Shown here: piece by piece, positions 7,674-15,954 of the stretch
Numbering within the stretch: the stretch's first letter is position 1
Layout of the letters: the number at the start of each line of letters is the position of its first letter
Origin: Rhodospirillales bacterium BBD 1991-14
GTDB lineage: Bacteria > Pseudomonadota > Alphaproteobacteria > Kiloniellales > Kiloniellaceae
Assembly: GCA_001657395.1 (NCBI GenBank)
Contig: LYSY01000005.1
Location: 62,001-126,000 of the forward strand
DNA length: 64,000 nucleotides
Reading direction: 5' to 3'
Program-made: the position numbers and the translations under genes
The notes under the pieces: generated by a model
What the model saw: the letters and a program-made list of their open reading frames with translations, nothing else
Databases searched by the model: none
What the model was told of the DNA's origin: nothing

Positions 7674-9680
7674 GTGCCGACATTCATGGTTTCCGTGCCG
7701 GACGCAGGTCCCAGCACGGCAGTCCGCAAGGCCGCGGTTCACGATTTCAAGAGATTCAGTGCATGCACCGCTCTCGTGACGGTCGGCGTGATGGCCGGCG
7801 TGACGGCTGGGGCTCTACCCGCAGTCGCCCAGGAAGACGTAGAAAGCCTGCCTGAGGTGGTCGTCTCCGCCAGCCGCGTGCCCGTCGCACCCGAAGAGGT
7901 TGGCAGTGCGGTTACGGTGATTACAGGCGAGGAGATGGAGCGCAAGCAGGTGCGCGTCCTGGCAGATGTGCTGCGGGAAGTGCCCGGGCTGGCGGTCAAC
8001 CGCTCCGGCGGTGCCGGCACCTTCACCCAAGTGCGCATTCGCGGCGCCGAGGGCAATCAGACCCTGGTGATCATAGACGGGGTCGAAGTCAATGATCCAA
8101 GCGGGGGATCCGAGTTCGACTTCGGCACCCTGCTGGCCGCCGATATCGAAAGGGTTGAGGTTCTCCGCGGTCCGCAGAGCGCCCTCTATGGCAGCGATGC
8201 CATCGGCGGCGTCATAAACATCATCACGAAGAAAGGGCGCGGGCCCGCCGTCGGGAGCTTTTCCTTGGAAGGAGGGTCCTTTGCGACGGGCAATGGCTCA
8301 GCTAGCGTCAGAGGCGGCGGCGATGACTACCACTTCTCCCTCGGCGTGACAGGCTTCCGAACGGACGGCGTTTCCATCGCCCCGGAATCAGAAGGAAACT
8401 CTGAAAAAGACGGCTATTGGAACCAGACCTTCAATGTGAAACTCGGGGCGACGCCGATCGAAAACCTCGACCTGGAGCTGTCCGGCCGCTTCGTGAAATC
8501 TTCAGTCGAAACCGACCCTCAGCCTAGCGTACTTGGCATCATCCGCACGGTCGACGGCGACAACGAGACCGACACCAAACAGGGGAGCGGCCGCGCGCAA
8601 GCGCGCTACAGCCTTTTTGACGGAAGCTGGGAGCATATCACCGGCATCAGCATCAACAACGAAGAATCAGAATCTTTCGTCGACGACGTGCGAACATCCG
8701 AGGCCGAAGGCCGGAAAGTCCGTTACGATTATCAGACCAACCTCTTCTTCGAGACCCCTTCTGTCGCCAATGCCACGCATACGCTGACCTTCCTGGTCGA
8801 GCGAGAAGACGAATCCCAGGAAACAGCCAGTGCCTTTGGCGCGTCCGACCTCGACATCACCAATTATGGTTACGTGGGTGAGTACCGGACTGCCCTGTGG
8901 GACCGGCTCTTCCTTTCCGGAAGCCTTCGTTACGACGACAACGACATCTTCGAGAACCAAACCACATTCCGCGCGACAGCTGCCTACCTGCACAGAGAAA
9001 CCGGCACACGCCTGCACGGGAGCTACGGAACTGGCGCCAAGAATCCAACCTTATTCGAGTTGTTCGGATTCGGACCAAATTTCGTTCCCAACCCCGACCT
9101 GCAGCCGGAAGAGAGCAGAGGTTGGGACATCGGCGTCGAACAGGCCTTCTTCAACGACCGGATCTCCCTGGACGTCACTTATTTCAACAATCGGATCACC
9201 GATCTGATTCAGGGGGCTGGAAACACCGCCGTCAACCTCGAAGGCACCTCCAAGATCGAAGGCATCGAAGTGACAGCCAGGGCTGAGGTTTTGGAAGGCC
9301 TGATCCTCAGCGGCCAGTACACCTACACAAACGGTCAAGACGCCAATGACACGGAGCTTCTGCGCCGGCCGAGACACCTGGCCAGCGCAAACCTCGCCTA
9401 TGGATTTCTCGATGGCCGGGCAAGCGTCGACCTCGGCGTCGATTACAACGGCAAACAACGAGACTCCCGGTTTTCGAACTTCTTTCAGGACAGCACCAAC
9501 ATCACCTTGGATGACTTCGTCCTGGTCAACATTGCCGCGTCCTACGAGTTCACCGACGGCGTCGAGCTCTTCGGCCGGATCGAGAACCTGCTGGATGAAG
9601 ACTACCAGCAGGTGCTTGGTTTCGATAACCCGGGCATCGGCGCCTTCGTCGGCGTCCGGGTAACAGGGGGACTGTTCTAG
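7674..9680 (+). CDS. btuB: TonB-dependent outer-membrane vitamin B12 receptor (BtuB-like)
   Basis: An outer-membrane receptor that imports cobalamin using energy from TonB. I place the start at GTG 7674 because AGGGGAGG lies 5 bp upstream; this gives 668 residues, near the family norm. After the signal peptide (ends ~ALPAVAQE) comes the TonB box region LPEVVVSASR. The plug domain follows (RIRGAEGNQTLVIIDGVEVNDP, then VLRGPQSALYGSDAIGGVINIITKKG). The beta-barrel ends in a strand with a C-terminal aromatic (GGLF). The riboswitch upstream and the btuFCD genes downstream make the B12 assignment firm. Confidence 0.93.
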   Translation: MPTFMVSVPDAGPSTAVRKAAVHDFKRFSACTALVTVGVMAGVTAGALPAVAQEDVESLPEVVVSASRVPVAPEEVGSAVTVITGEEMERKQVRVLADVLREVPGLAVNRSGGAGTFTQVRIRGAEGNQTLVIIDGVEVNDPSGGSEFDFGTLLAADIERVEVLRGPQSALYGSDAIGGVINIITKKGRGPAVGSFSLEGGSFATGNGSASVRGGGDDYHFSLGVTGFRTDGVSIAPESEGNSEKDGYWNQTFNVKLGATPIENLDLELSGRFVKSSVETDPQPSVLGIIRTVDGDNETDTKQGSGRAQARYSLFDGSWEHITGISINNEESESFVDDVRTSEAEGRKVRYDYQTNLFFETPSVANATHTLTFLVEREDESQETASAFGASDLDITNYGYVGEYRTALWDRLFLSGSLRYDDNDIFENQTTFRATAAYLHRETGTRLHGSYGTGAKNPTLFELFGFGPNFVPNPDLQPEESRGWDIGVEQAFFNDRISLDVTYFNNRITDLIQGAGNTAVNLEGTSKIEGIEVTARAEVLEGLILSGQYTYTNGQDANDTELLRRPRHLASANLAYGFLDGRASVDLGVDYNGKQRDSRFSNFFQDSTNITLDDFVLVNIAASYEFTDGVELFGRIENLLDEDYQQVLGFDNPGIGAFVGVRVTGGLF

Positions 9681-10580
9681 ATGGTGTTTGTTCCCGACCA
9701 TCGACTGCGGCTCCGGCGCGGCGGCCGCCCTTTCTGGGCGGTTGCCGTGCTGACCGCCCTCCTCGCCTTCGCAGCCGATATCTCCACGCTGGCCGCAAAA
9801 CCCCAGCGCGTCGTGTCCATGAACCTCTGTACGGACCAGTTGCTCATCATGCTGGCGGATCGCGAGCAAATCGCCTCCGTCAGCTATCTGGCAGCCGACC
9901 CCCGGTCTTCGGCTCTTGCCGACGCGGCCCAAGGCCTCGTCGTCAACCATGGTCTCTCCGAGGAAATCCTACCGATGAACCCGGACCTCGTGCTGGCCGG
10001 CACCTTTACCACACGGCCGACAGTGTTTCTGCTGCGCAAGCTTGGCTACCGCGTCGTTGAGCTACCAGTTGCTTCAACCCTCGAGGATATCCGCTCGAAC
10101 ATCCGCTCCGTGGCCGAGGCGGTCGGGCGGACGGATCGCGGCACAGCGCTGATCGCCGCCTTTGACCGCAAGCTGGCGCAACAGAGGCAGACCATTTCCG
10201 AGCCGCGGCCCATGGCCGTCCTCTACTGGGCCAACGGCTTTACGTCAGGCGTGGATACGCTGGCCAACGCCGCGGTCGAGGCCGCCGGGTTCCGCACCCT
10301 TGGCCGTGTGTTGGAGCTCAAGGGGACTGTCCAGCTTCCGCTGGAAGCGCTGCTCACCGTAGAAGCTGATGTCCTCATCATGGGACGCAAGCGCGATGGC
10401 GCTGCCCTGGCCAACGAGACGTTCCGTCATCCCGCGCTGAAGCGTGCCTTCGCCGCGCATTCGACGGTCAGCGTCCCTGACCATCTCTGGATCTGCGGAA
10501 CGCCTTTCGTCGCCGACGCGATTGAGCGCCTGTCCAAGCTGCGTGAGGGGGTGCAGGAGAACGGGAAAGAGGGCGGATGA
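9681..10580 (+). CDS. btuF: Periplasmic cobalamin-binding protein (BtuF-like)
   Basis: A 299-residue substrate-binding protein of the helical-backbone class (BtuF/FecB). An N-terminal hydrophobic segment (about residues 20-38) acts as signal peptide or anchor. The mature part opens with QRVVSMNLCTDQLLIML, the usual first lobe, and contains NPDLVLAGTF and GYRVVELPVASTLEDI, typical of the family. It starts immediately after the btuB stop and overlaps btuC by 4 bp, so it delivers B12 from the periplasm to BtuCD. The gene lies in the riboswitch-controlled transcript. Confidence 0.88.
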   Translation: MVFVPDHRLRLRRGGRPFWAVAVLTALLAFAADISTLAAKPQRVVSMNLCTDQLLIMLADREQIASVSYLAADPRSSALADAAQGLVVNHGLSEEILPMNPDLVLAGTFTTRPTVFLLRKLGYRVVELPVASTLEDIRSNIRSVAEAVGRTDRGTALIAAFDRKLAQQRQTISEPRPMAVLYWANGFTSGVDTLANAAVEAAGFRTLGRVLELKGTVQLPLEALLTVEADVLIMGRKRDGAALANETFRHPALKRAFAAHSTVSVPDHLWICGTPFVADAIERLSKLREGVQENGKEGG

Positions 10581-11602
10581 CGACCGCAGCGATGACCCGC
10601 AGACGCGGCCTTGGCAGCCGGCCCTACCTTCTGCCGCTGTTGGCCGTCGCGGTTGTGCTGGCCTTCGCTGCATCGCTGCTCGTCGGCCCCGCGGCGATCG
10701 GCTTGCCGGAAATCGTTAAAGCGATGTTCGGTGGCCGGGCTGATACCGTCGCCTTGATCGTCGGCGAAGTGCGGCTGCCGCGGGCCCTTTTGGGATTGAC
10801 GATCGGGGCAACCCTGGGCCTCGCGGGCGCGGCCCTCCAGGGATTCCTGCGCAACCCGCTGGCAGAACCGGGCCTTGTCGGTGTCACCGCCTCGGCCTCG
10901 CTGGGTGCGGTGCTGACATTCTACACAGGGCTCGCCGGCCTTTTCGCACTGGCGCTCCCCCTCGGCGGCATGGCGGGCGCCTGTGCCGGGGTCATCCTGG
11001 TGCAGGGGCTGGCCGGCAGGCAGACCAGTTCGATGACGTTGATCCTGGCCGGCATCGCCGTCACCAGCTTCGCAGCCGCCCTCACCGCCCTGACCCTCAA
11101 CCTCGCCCCCAATCCTTTCGCCGCCTTGGAGATCATGTTCTGGCTGATGGGGTCTCTGGCCGACCGCAGCCTCGAGCATGTCTGGCTTTCGGCCCCCTTC
11201 ATGCTTGCCGGATGGCTGTTGCTCGCCACCCTGGGCCGGCCGCTGGACGCGCTGACGCTGGGTGAAGACGCCGCGCAGACGCTCGGCTTCAGCCTTCACC
11301 GCCTGCGGCACCGACTGATCCTGGGGGTTGCCCTTAGCGTCGGCGCGGCAACGTCGGTGGCCGGCGCCATCGGCTTTGTCGGCCTCATCGTTCCACACCT
11401 CCTGCGGCCGCTCGTCGGACACAGGCCCAGCGCACTGCTCCCGGCGAGCGCGCTGGGCGGCGCAGTGCTGACCTTGAGCGCGGATGTCGCAGTCCGCCTC
11501 ATTTCACCGGGTCACGAGCTGAAGCTCGGTGTTTTGACAGCCTTGGTCGGGGCGCCGTTCTTCCTCTTCCTCATCCTGCGGCTGCGGAGACAGCTGTCAT
11601 GA
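10577..11602 (+). CDS. btuC: Cobalamin ABC transporter permease (BtuC/FecCD family)
   Basis: A 341-residue, strongly hydrophobic FecCD-family permease with about ten membrane helices. Recognisable motifs are GEVRLPRALLGLTIGATLGLAGAALQGFLRNPLAEPGLVG near residues 55-95 and GAIGFVGLIVPHLLRPLVGH at about 263-282. Both flanking genes overlap it by 4 bp. It pairs with BtuD to move cobalamin across the inner membrane. Iron-siderophore and haem permeases belong to the same family; the riboswitch decides in favour of B12. Confidence 0.9.
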   Translation: MTTAAMTRRRGLGSRPYLLPLLAVAVVLAFAASLLVGPAAIGLPEIVKAMFGGRADTVALIVGEVRLPRALLGLTIGATLGLAGAALQGFLRNPLAEPGLVGVTASASLGAVLTFYTGLAGLFALALPLGGMAGACAGVILVQGLAGRQTSSMTLILAGIAVTSFAAALTALTLNLAPNPFAALEIMFWLMGSLADRSLEHVWLSAPFMLAGWLLLATLGRPLDALTLGEDAAQTLGFSLHRLRHRLILGVALSVGAATSVAGAIGFVGLIVPHLLRPLVGHRPSALLPASALGGAVLTLSADVAVRLISPGHELKLGVLTALVGAPFFLFLILRLRRQLS

Positions 11603-12399
11603 GCCTGCTGAGCCTGAAAGCGGTGTCTGTTGCGTACGGCGGCACGCCAATCCTGGAGGGGATCGACCTGACGGTCTCCGCCGGAGAACTGCTCGGCCTA
11701 ATCGGACCGAACGGGGCCGGGAAGACGACCTTGCTTAAAGCCATGGCCGGCCTTCTGCCAATCAGCAACGGCGAGATACGGTTGACGGCGCAGGCTATCG
11801 CGAAGATCGACCGAACCCTTCTGGGGCGCACGCTGGCCTACCTGCCCCAGGAAGGCGGCAGCCACTGGGACATAACCGTGAAAACCCTGGTGATGTTGGG
11901 CCGCCTTCCGCACCTGGGCCCCTGGCGAGCACCGACGGAGGCCGATCGAGCGGCCGTCGCCCGGGCGATGGACGCCTGCGACATCGCACATCTTGGCAGG
12001 CGCCCCACCACCCAGCTCTCGGGAGGAGAGCGGTCACGCGTTCTCCTGGCAAGAGCGCTGGCCGGAGAGCCCAAGGTTCTTCTAGCCGACGAACCGGTCG
12101 CCGGTCTGGACCCCGGACACCAGCTCGACGTGATGGAGAAACTGCGCGACCTTGCCGCATCCGGTAGGGCTGTCATCGTGGTGATGCACGATCTCACGCT
12201 CGCGGCGCGTTTCTGCCACCGCCTGGTGCTTCTGCATGACAGGAGGATTGCCGCAGAGGGCCCGCCGGAAGCGGTGCTGGCACCGGACCGCCTGTCGCAC
12301 TGCTATGGCATCCGCGCCTATCACGGCTCGGTGGACGGCAATGCGATCGTCGTTCCCCTTGGGCGCGTCCGGCAAGGCAGCGGCCATGCCGCCCCCTGA
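11599..12399 (+). CDS. btuD: Cobalamin ABC transporter ATPase (BtuD-like)
   Basis: A 266-residue ATPase of the FepC/BtuD class. It contains Walker A GPNGAGKTTLLKAMAG (residues ~35-50), Q-loop YLPQEGG, signature LSGGERSRVLLARAL, Walker B KVLLADEPVAGLD and switch His in VVMHDLTLAARFC. It overlaps btuC by 4 bp and the tonB-like gene by 14 bp. It drives import through BtuC in the same riboswitch-controlled operon. Confidence 0.92.
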   Translation: MSLLSLKAVSVAYGGTPILEGIDLTVSAGELLGLIGPNGAGKTTLLKAMAGLLPISNGEIRLTAQAIAKIDRTLLGRTLAYLPQEGGSHWDITVKTLVMLGRLPHLGPWRAPTEADRAAVARAMDACDIAHLGRRPTTQLSGGERSRVLLARALAGEPKVLLADEPVAGLDPGHQLDVMEKLRDLAASGRAVIVVMHDLTLAARFCHRLVLLHDRRIAAEGPPEAVLAPDRLSHCYGIRAYHGSVDGNAIVVPLGRVRQGSGHAAP

Positions 12400-13396
12400 A
12401 AGGATCGTCGACAGACGCTCCCTCAGGATGGCGGAGCGAGGACCGGTCGCATGGGCGCTCGGCCTCTCGCTCGTCCTGCACGGGTCGGCGTTTGCCGGCT
12501 TGGCGCTGCTGTCGGAGACGGCGCCGCCGGAACCTTACAGAGTCATCGCGGTCACGCTCGTCCAGAACACAGGCCCTTCCGCGAGCCCGCACAAGAGCAC
12601 CTCTGGGGAGTCGTCGTTGTCGGAAGCTCCCGCGACAAGGCAGGAGAACGGCGATGCTGCGGCGACGAAGGACGACGAGCCGGTTGTTGCGCTGACGGAG
12701 ACGCTACGGTCCGCCCCCCTTGCAAGCAGGCCGCACAGACCGACACAGATGCCGACCGCCGCAACAAGAAGCAGCGCCACCCTGATCCCTGAGCACACGG
12801 CCATGGTGCCCGTACCGCCGCCGCCCTTGCCACCACCGCGCAAACCGCCCACACTTCTGGCATTTGAACCGCAGACCGTCGCCACCCCGGCACCAGCGCC
12901 CCTGCCTGCGCCGCCCCGGCAAACAGCACCGGCATCCGAGCAACACGGTGCAGACCAGCCCAGCGCACCAAAACGCCAGAAAAGCGATGCGGCCGGCCCT
13001 GTCGACGATGCTTCGTCAACGTCCCCGGAGTCGACCTACCAGGAGTCGGCCTCCCTGCAGCCGGCTGCACGGGGCACCCACGGCACCGGCGGCTTTGGGG
13101 AGGCGTCGACGACGTTGCCCGTCTACGCCGGAGCGGGACTCGCCAACCCAGCGCCGCACTACCCCTTTGTTGCCAGACGGAACGGGCAGGAAGGCCGTGT
13201 TGTTCTCCGCGTGCAGGTCAGCGCCGCCGGCAATGCAAAAGCCATCGCGGTTCGACAGTCGAGCGGATATCGCCTGCTGGATCAGGCGGCGCTGGCGGCC
13301 GTCGAGAGCTGGCGCTTCGTTCCGGCGAAGCAGGGAAACGTCTCGGTAGCCGGCTGGGTGGACGTGCCCATCTCTTTCCAACTGAAAGACCGATAA
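12386..13396 (+). CDS. tonB: TonB-like energy-transducing protein
   Basis: A 336-residue protein that I start at ATG 12386, inside the end of btuD (an alternative is ATG 12428). A single membrane segment (WALGLSLVLHGSAFAGLALL) is followed by a long Pro/Ala/Ser-rich periplasmic spacer, with PVPPPPLPPPRKPP in the middle. A C-terminal TonB domain closes it, with YPFVARRNGQEGRVVLRVQV and LLDQAALAAVESWRFVPA. This is a dedicated TonB for the BtuB receptor of the same operon; ExbB/ExbD genes are not in the window and must be supplied elsewhere. Confidence 0.88.
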   Translation: MPPPERIVDRRSLRMAERGPVAWALGLSLVLHGSAFAGLALLSETAPPEPYRVIAVTLVQNTGPSASPHKSTSGESSLSEAPATRQENGDAAATKDDEPVVALTETLRSAPLASRPHRPTQMPTAATRSSATLIPEHTAMVPVPPPPLPPPRKPPTLLAFEPQTVATPAPAPLPAPPRQTAPASEQHGADQPSAPKRQKSDAAGPVDDASSTSPESTYQESASLQPAARGTHGTGGFGEASTTLPVYAGAGLANPAPHYPFVARRNGQEGRVVLRVQVSAAGNAKAIAVRQSSGYRLLDQAALAAVESWRFVPAKQGNVSVAGWVDVPISFQLKDR

Positions 13397-13406
13397 GGAA
13401 CTGCCA

Positions 13407-14408
13407 ATGAGCCAGGCAACCGATCTACAGCGTCTCCTCTGCGACCACCTCCACGATCCGGACAGCAGTTTCAGCATTGGCTCATTCGGCGCAATCGCAG
13501 AGTTTCACCGCAAGACAGGCGAGCCGCTGGTTCTGGACGATCCGGCGCGGCTAATGATCGCCACCAGCCGCGGGGCCTTCAGGATCGATCTGGACGTCGG
13601 TGTCACGCCGCTCGCCTACGAGACGCTCAGCGGGCGGCGGGGCTGCTGGCAGCATGGCATTGTCTTCTGCCTGCCCAAGAGGCTTGCCAAGTCGCATCGC
13701 CGAACGGCTCTGACGGAACTCGGTCCCGATGACGGCGCCGTACGCAAAGAGGACCGAGGCGGTGTTCTCTTCGACATGGGCCTCGGCGCCCGCAACGTCG
13801 ACTTCTGTATCCGCACGAGCGACCCTTCGCTTCTGTCGATCCTGCGAGACTGCACAGGACGTTCCGTCTTCGACGCGGGAAGCCCGGCGATGGGTGCGAT
13901 CATCGAAGCAAGCCCCCATCGCGTCGCCCTGTCGAAACTGGGCCGCGCCGAGGTCTACCAGGCCATCGGAAGGACCGAAACGCCGGAAGGACCGCACACC
14001 CACGTACTGCCCAAGCTTCTGAAGAACGGTCGGACTCACTCGGCGAACATTCCCGTCCCACGCGGCAGTCTGCCCTGCCTGAGCCTCTATCCTGCCAATC
14101 CGCTGGTCGACAGCCTCGGCCGTGCCAAGCCCTTCGACCTCGAGGCCCACACGCACTTCCAGTCACTGCTCGCGCGCTGGGGACTGCCTGAGCACCGTGC
14201 CGAGAAGGCGCGCTTCTTGGCAGCGCTGCGCCGCGGCGACGAACCAGCATCCTACCTTTGCCCGGACACACGCTTGGGCCGCACAGTCCTTCGGGTCGCC
14301 TTGAGGCAGGCACAGCAGGTCGACGCGGCTAATCCGACCCTGGCCGCGTGGAACCGACATATCGACGCGTCAACGCATCAGCATGCCGAAACGTTGCCGA
14401 CGACCTAG
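13407..14408 (+). CDS. Uncharacterised protein of the B12 uptake operon; shares a domain with the gene at 19.2 kb
   Basis: A 333-residue soluble protein with no signal peptide or membrane segment, 10 bp after tonB and last in the btuB transcript. I cannot assign a biochemical function. Its middle (residues ~23-215) is homologous to the C-terminal part of the DUF1289 protein at 19192-20076: FGAIAEF / VGAVGEF, LGPDDG / LGPDVD, EDR, FDMGLG / FDLGLG, DFCIR / RFCVR, and GPHTHVL / GPHTHLL. The invariant GPHTH could bind a metal or a corrinoid. A role in handling imported cobalamin in the cytoplasm is inference from riboswitch context alone. Confidence 0.8.
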   Translation: MSQATDLQRLLCDHLHDPDSSFSIGSFGAIAEFHRKTGEPLVLDDPARLMIATSRGAFRIDLDVGVTPLAYETLSGRRGCWQHGIVFCLPKRLAKSHRRTALTELGPDDGAVRKEDRGGVLFDMGLGARNVDFCIRTSDPSLLSILRDCTGRSVFDAGSPAMGAIIEASPHRVALSKLGRAEVYQAIGRTETPEGPHTHVLPKLLKNGRTHSANIPVPRGSLPCLSLYPANPLVDSLGRAKPFDLEAHTHFQSLLARWGLPEHRAEKARFLAALRRGDEPASYLCPDTRLGRTVLRVALRQAQQVDAANPTLAAWNRHIDASTHQHAETLPTT

Positions 14409-14474
14409 CCTCGATCGTCCTGTAGGCCGAGCGCACTCCCCAAGCTTGGTGGAGTCGACAACTCGCTTCTCTCG

Positions 14475-14499
14475 ATGGGCCGAACCCTCGGCCCATGCC
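14475..14499 (+). terminator. Terminator hairpin of the btu operon
   Basis: ATGGGCCGA and TCGGCCCAT form a perfect 9 bp stem with an ACCC loop 66 bp after the last gene, followed by GCCTTAATTT. Likely the end of the btuB transcript. Confidence 0.6.
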
Positions 14500-14524
14500 T
14501 TAATTTCCCTGATTGAACGAAAAA

Positions 14525-14543
14525 GGCGGGCCCTTGGCCCGCC
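14525..14543. terminator. GC-rich hairpin GGCGGGCC/GGCCCGCC
   Basis: A perfect 8 bp stem with a 3 base loop. On the minus strand it is followed by TTTTTCG, so it is a good intrinsic terminator in that direction. An almost identical hairpin with similar AT-rich flank lies at 25227-25245, so it is part of a dispersed element. Confidence 0.6.
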
Positions 14544-14577
14544 TTGGTTTGTGTTTGATTTAGTTGAAACAACTCAG

Positions 14578-14600
14578 CTGGATTGGTTACCGGGGCCCGC
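14578..14600 (-). repeat. Dispersed repeat, copy 2 (tRNA-fMet tail-like)
   Basis: On the minus strand the sequence CCCCGGTAACCAATCCAGC resembles the tRNA-fMet acceptor end plus its downstream bases seen at 6.9 and 25.5 kb, more diverged than those two. The rest of 14409-14848 has no recognisable gene, only hairpins and a short direct repeat. Confidence 0.4.
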
Positions 14601-14767
14601 AGGCCCCTTTGCCGAACACAGATACAGATGTGATCGAGGGCTCACAAGCAACGATATCAGCAGTTTCTGTTTCAGACGGCAGCTTGAGATGCGTTCACCC
14701 CGTCACAACGACGCTTTGTCGACACAATGAAGGACAACGACTGCCAAGTCAGCGCTGATTGAGTGTT

Positions 14768-14796
14768 GAACACTGTTGCGAAAGAACACTGTTTCG
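14768..14796. repeat. Short direct repeat GAACACTGTTkCG
   Basis: GAACACTGTTGCG (14768-14780) and GAACACTGTTTCG (14784-14796) are 13 bp direct repeats with one mismatch and 16 bp spacing, in the gap after gbcB. A protein-binding site is possible, but no promoter is evident. Confidence 0.4.
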
Positions 14797-14848
14797 GCTG
14801 CAGAATCCCCTATGCTGACGTTGGCGGGAACGGATGGGGGGCGAAGGC

Positions 14849-15946
14849 TCATGCTTCAATCTCCAACGGTGTCAAAGGTCTCGAGCAACAGGCCAGGATG
14901 TATCCTTCCTCGATCTCGTCATCGAGAATACCGCCATTGTGGCTCATCTCGACCGAGCCCTTGGTCTTCAGAACCTTGCAGGTTCCGCAAAGGCCCGACT
15001 CGCAGGCGGCGGGAATGCGCAGACCATGGGCGCGTGCGGCTTGCAGGACGGTTTGATCGGGGGCGCAGACGCCATCGACCTCCGACAGCGCAAACCGGAT
15101 TTTCTGATGGTCGCCGAGGTCATCGCAATCCTGCTGGTCGCCGATGGCCGAGTTCGCCTCCGGCGGGGTGGTAGCGAAGCTTTCCTGGTGATAGCGCGCC
15201 ATGTCGAAGGCGCTGTTTTCCAGCATGTCGCGAACGGCGGCCATGAAGGGTTCCGGGCCGCAGCAGAACACCTCGCGATCGAGGAAGTCTGGGGCGAGCA
15301 GCGGCAATCGAACCGCGTCGATCCGGCCGACATGGCCCGCCCAGCTTTCCTGCGGTGACCTTTCTTCGACAAGCAGGCTGAGCGACAGGCGCGGCATCCG
15401 GCTGCCCAGGAGTTCGAGTTCCCTGCGGAAGATGATCTCCTCCGGCCGCCGCGCACAGTTGATGAAGACGACATCGGTCCATGGCGCACAGTCGTTGAAC
15501 CAACGCAGCATCGACATCATGGGCGTGACACCCGATCCGGCCGACAAGAACAGATAGCTGGCCGCCGGATGGTTGTGATGAGTGAAATCGCCCACAGGGC
15601 CATAGGCGCGGACATAGTCGCCCGGCCTTAGGTTGTCGAACATCCATCGTGTGCCGATGCTATCCGGCTGTGCCTTTACGGTAACTGCAATTGACAGCGG
15701 CCGTGACGGGCTGGACGACAGCGTATAGGTGCGGAAGATCGGCTCATCGCCGGTGGGAAGCTCCAAAGTAATGAACTGACCCGGACGGTAACGGAACCAG
15801 GTCTGATTGTCCGAGCGGAAGGTGAAGGTCTTGACGTTGGGAACTTCGTCGCTGACCGCGATGACCTCTAACACCTGCAGCCGGTCATCCCAGGGCACCA
15901 TCTCGTCCAGGTGGCGATAAAGCGGCGCCTCGCTTATATCGTTCAT
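14849..15946 (-). CDS. gbcB: Glycine-betaine demethylase reductase component (GbcB-like ferredoxin-NAD(P)H reductase)
   Basis: A 365-residue flavin/iron-sulfur reductase. FAD motif RTYTLSSSPSR (residues ~90-100), NAD-binding GSGVTPMMSMLRW and FCCGPEPFM are in canonical order. A C-terminal plant-type [2Fe-2S] domain carries ACESGLCGTCKVLK and a later Cys in YILACCSRPL. The order FAD-NAD-ferredoxin matches GbcB/HcrA-type reductases that feed electrons to Rieske oxygenases. It lies 8 bp after gbcA and shares its transcript and cobalamin riboswitch leader. Confidence 0.88.
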   Translation of the reverse strand: MNDISEAPLYRHLDEMVPWDDRLQVLEVIAVSDEVPNVKTFTFRSDNQTWFRYRPGQFITLELPTGDEPIFRTYTLSSSPSRPLSIAVTVKAQPDSIGTRWMFDNLRPGDYVRAYGPVGDFTHHNHPAASYLFLSAGSGVTPMMSMLRWFNDCAPWTDVVFINCARRPEEIIFRRELELLGSRMPRLSLSLLVEERSPQESWAGHVGRIDAVRLPLLAPDFLDREVFCCGPEPFMAAVRDMLENSAFDMARYHQESFATTPPEANSAIGDQQDCDDLGDHQKIRFALSEVDGVCAPDQTVLQAARAHGLRIPAACESGLCGTCKVLKTKGSVEMSHNGGILDDEIEEGYILACCSRPLTPLEIEA

Positions 15947-15954
15947 AGCCTGCC

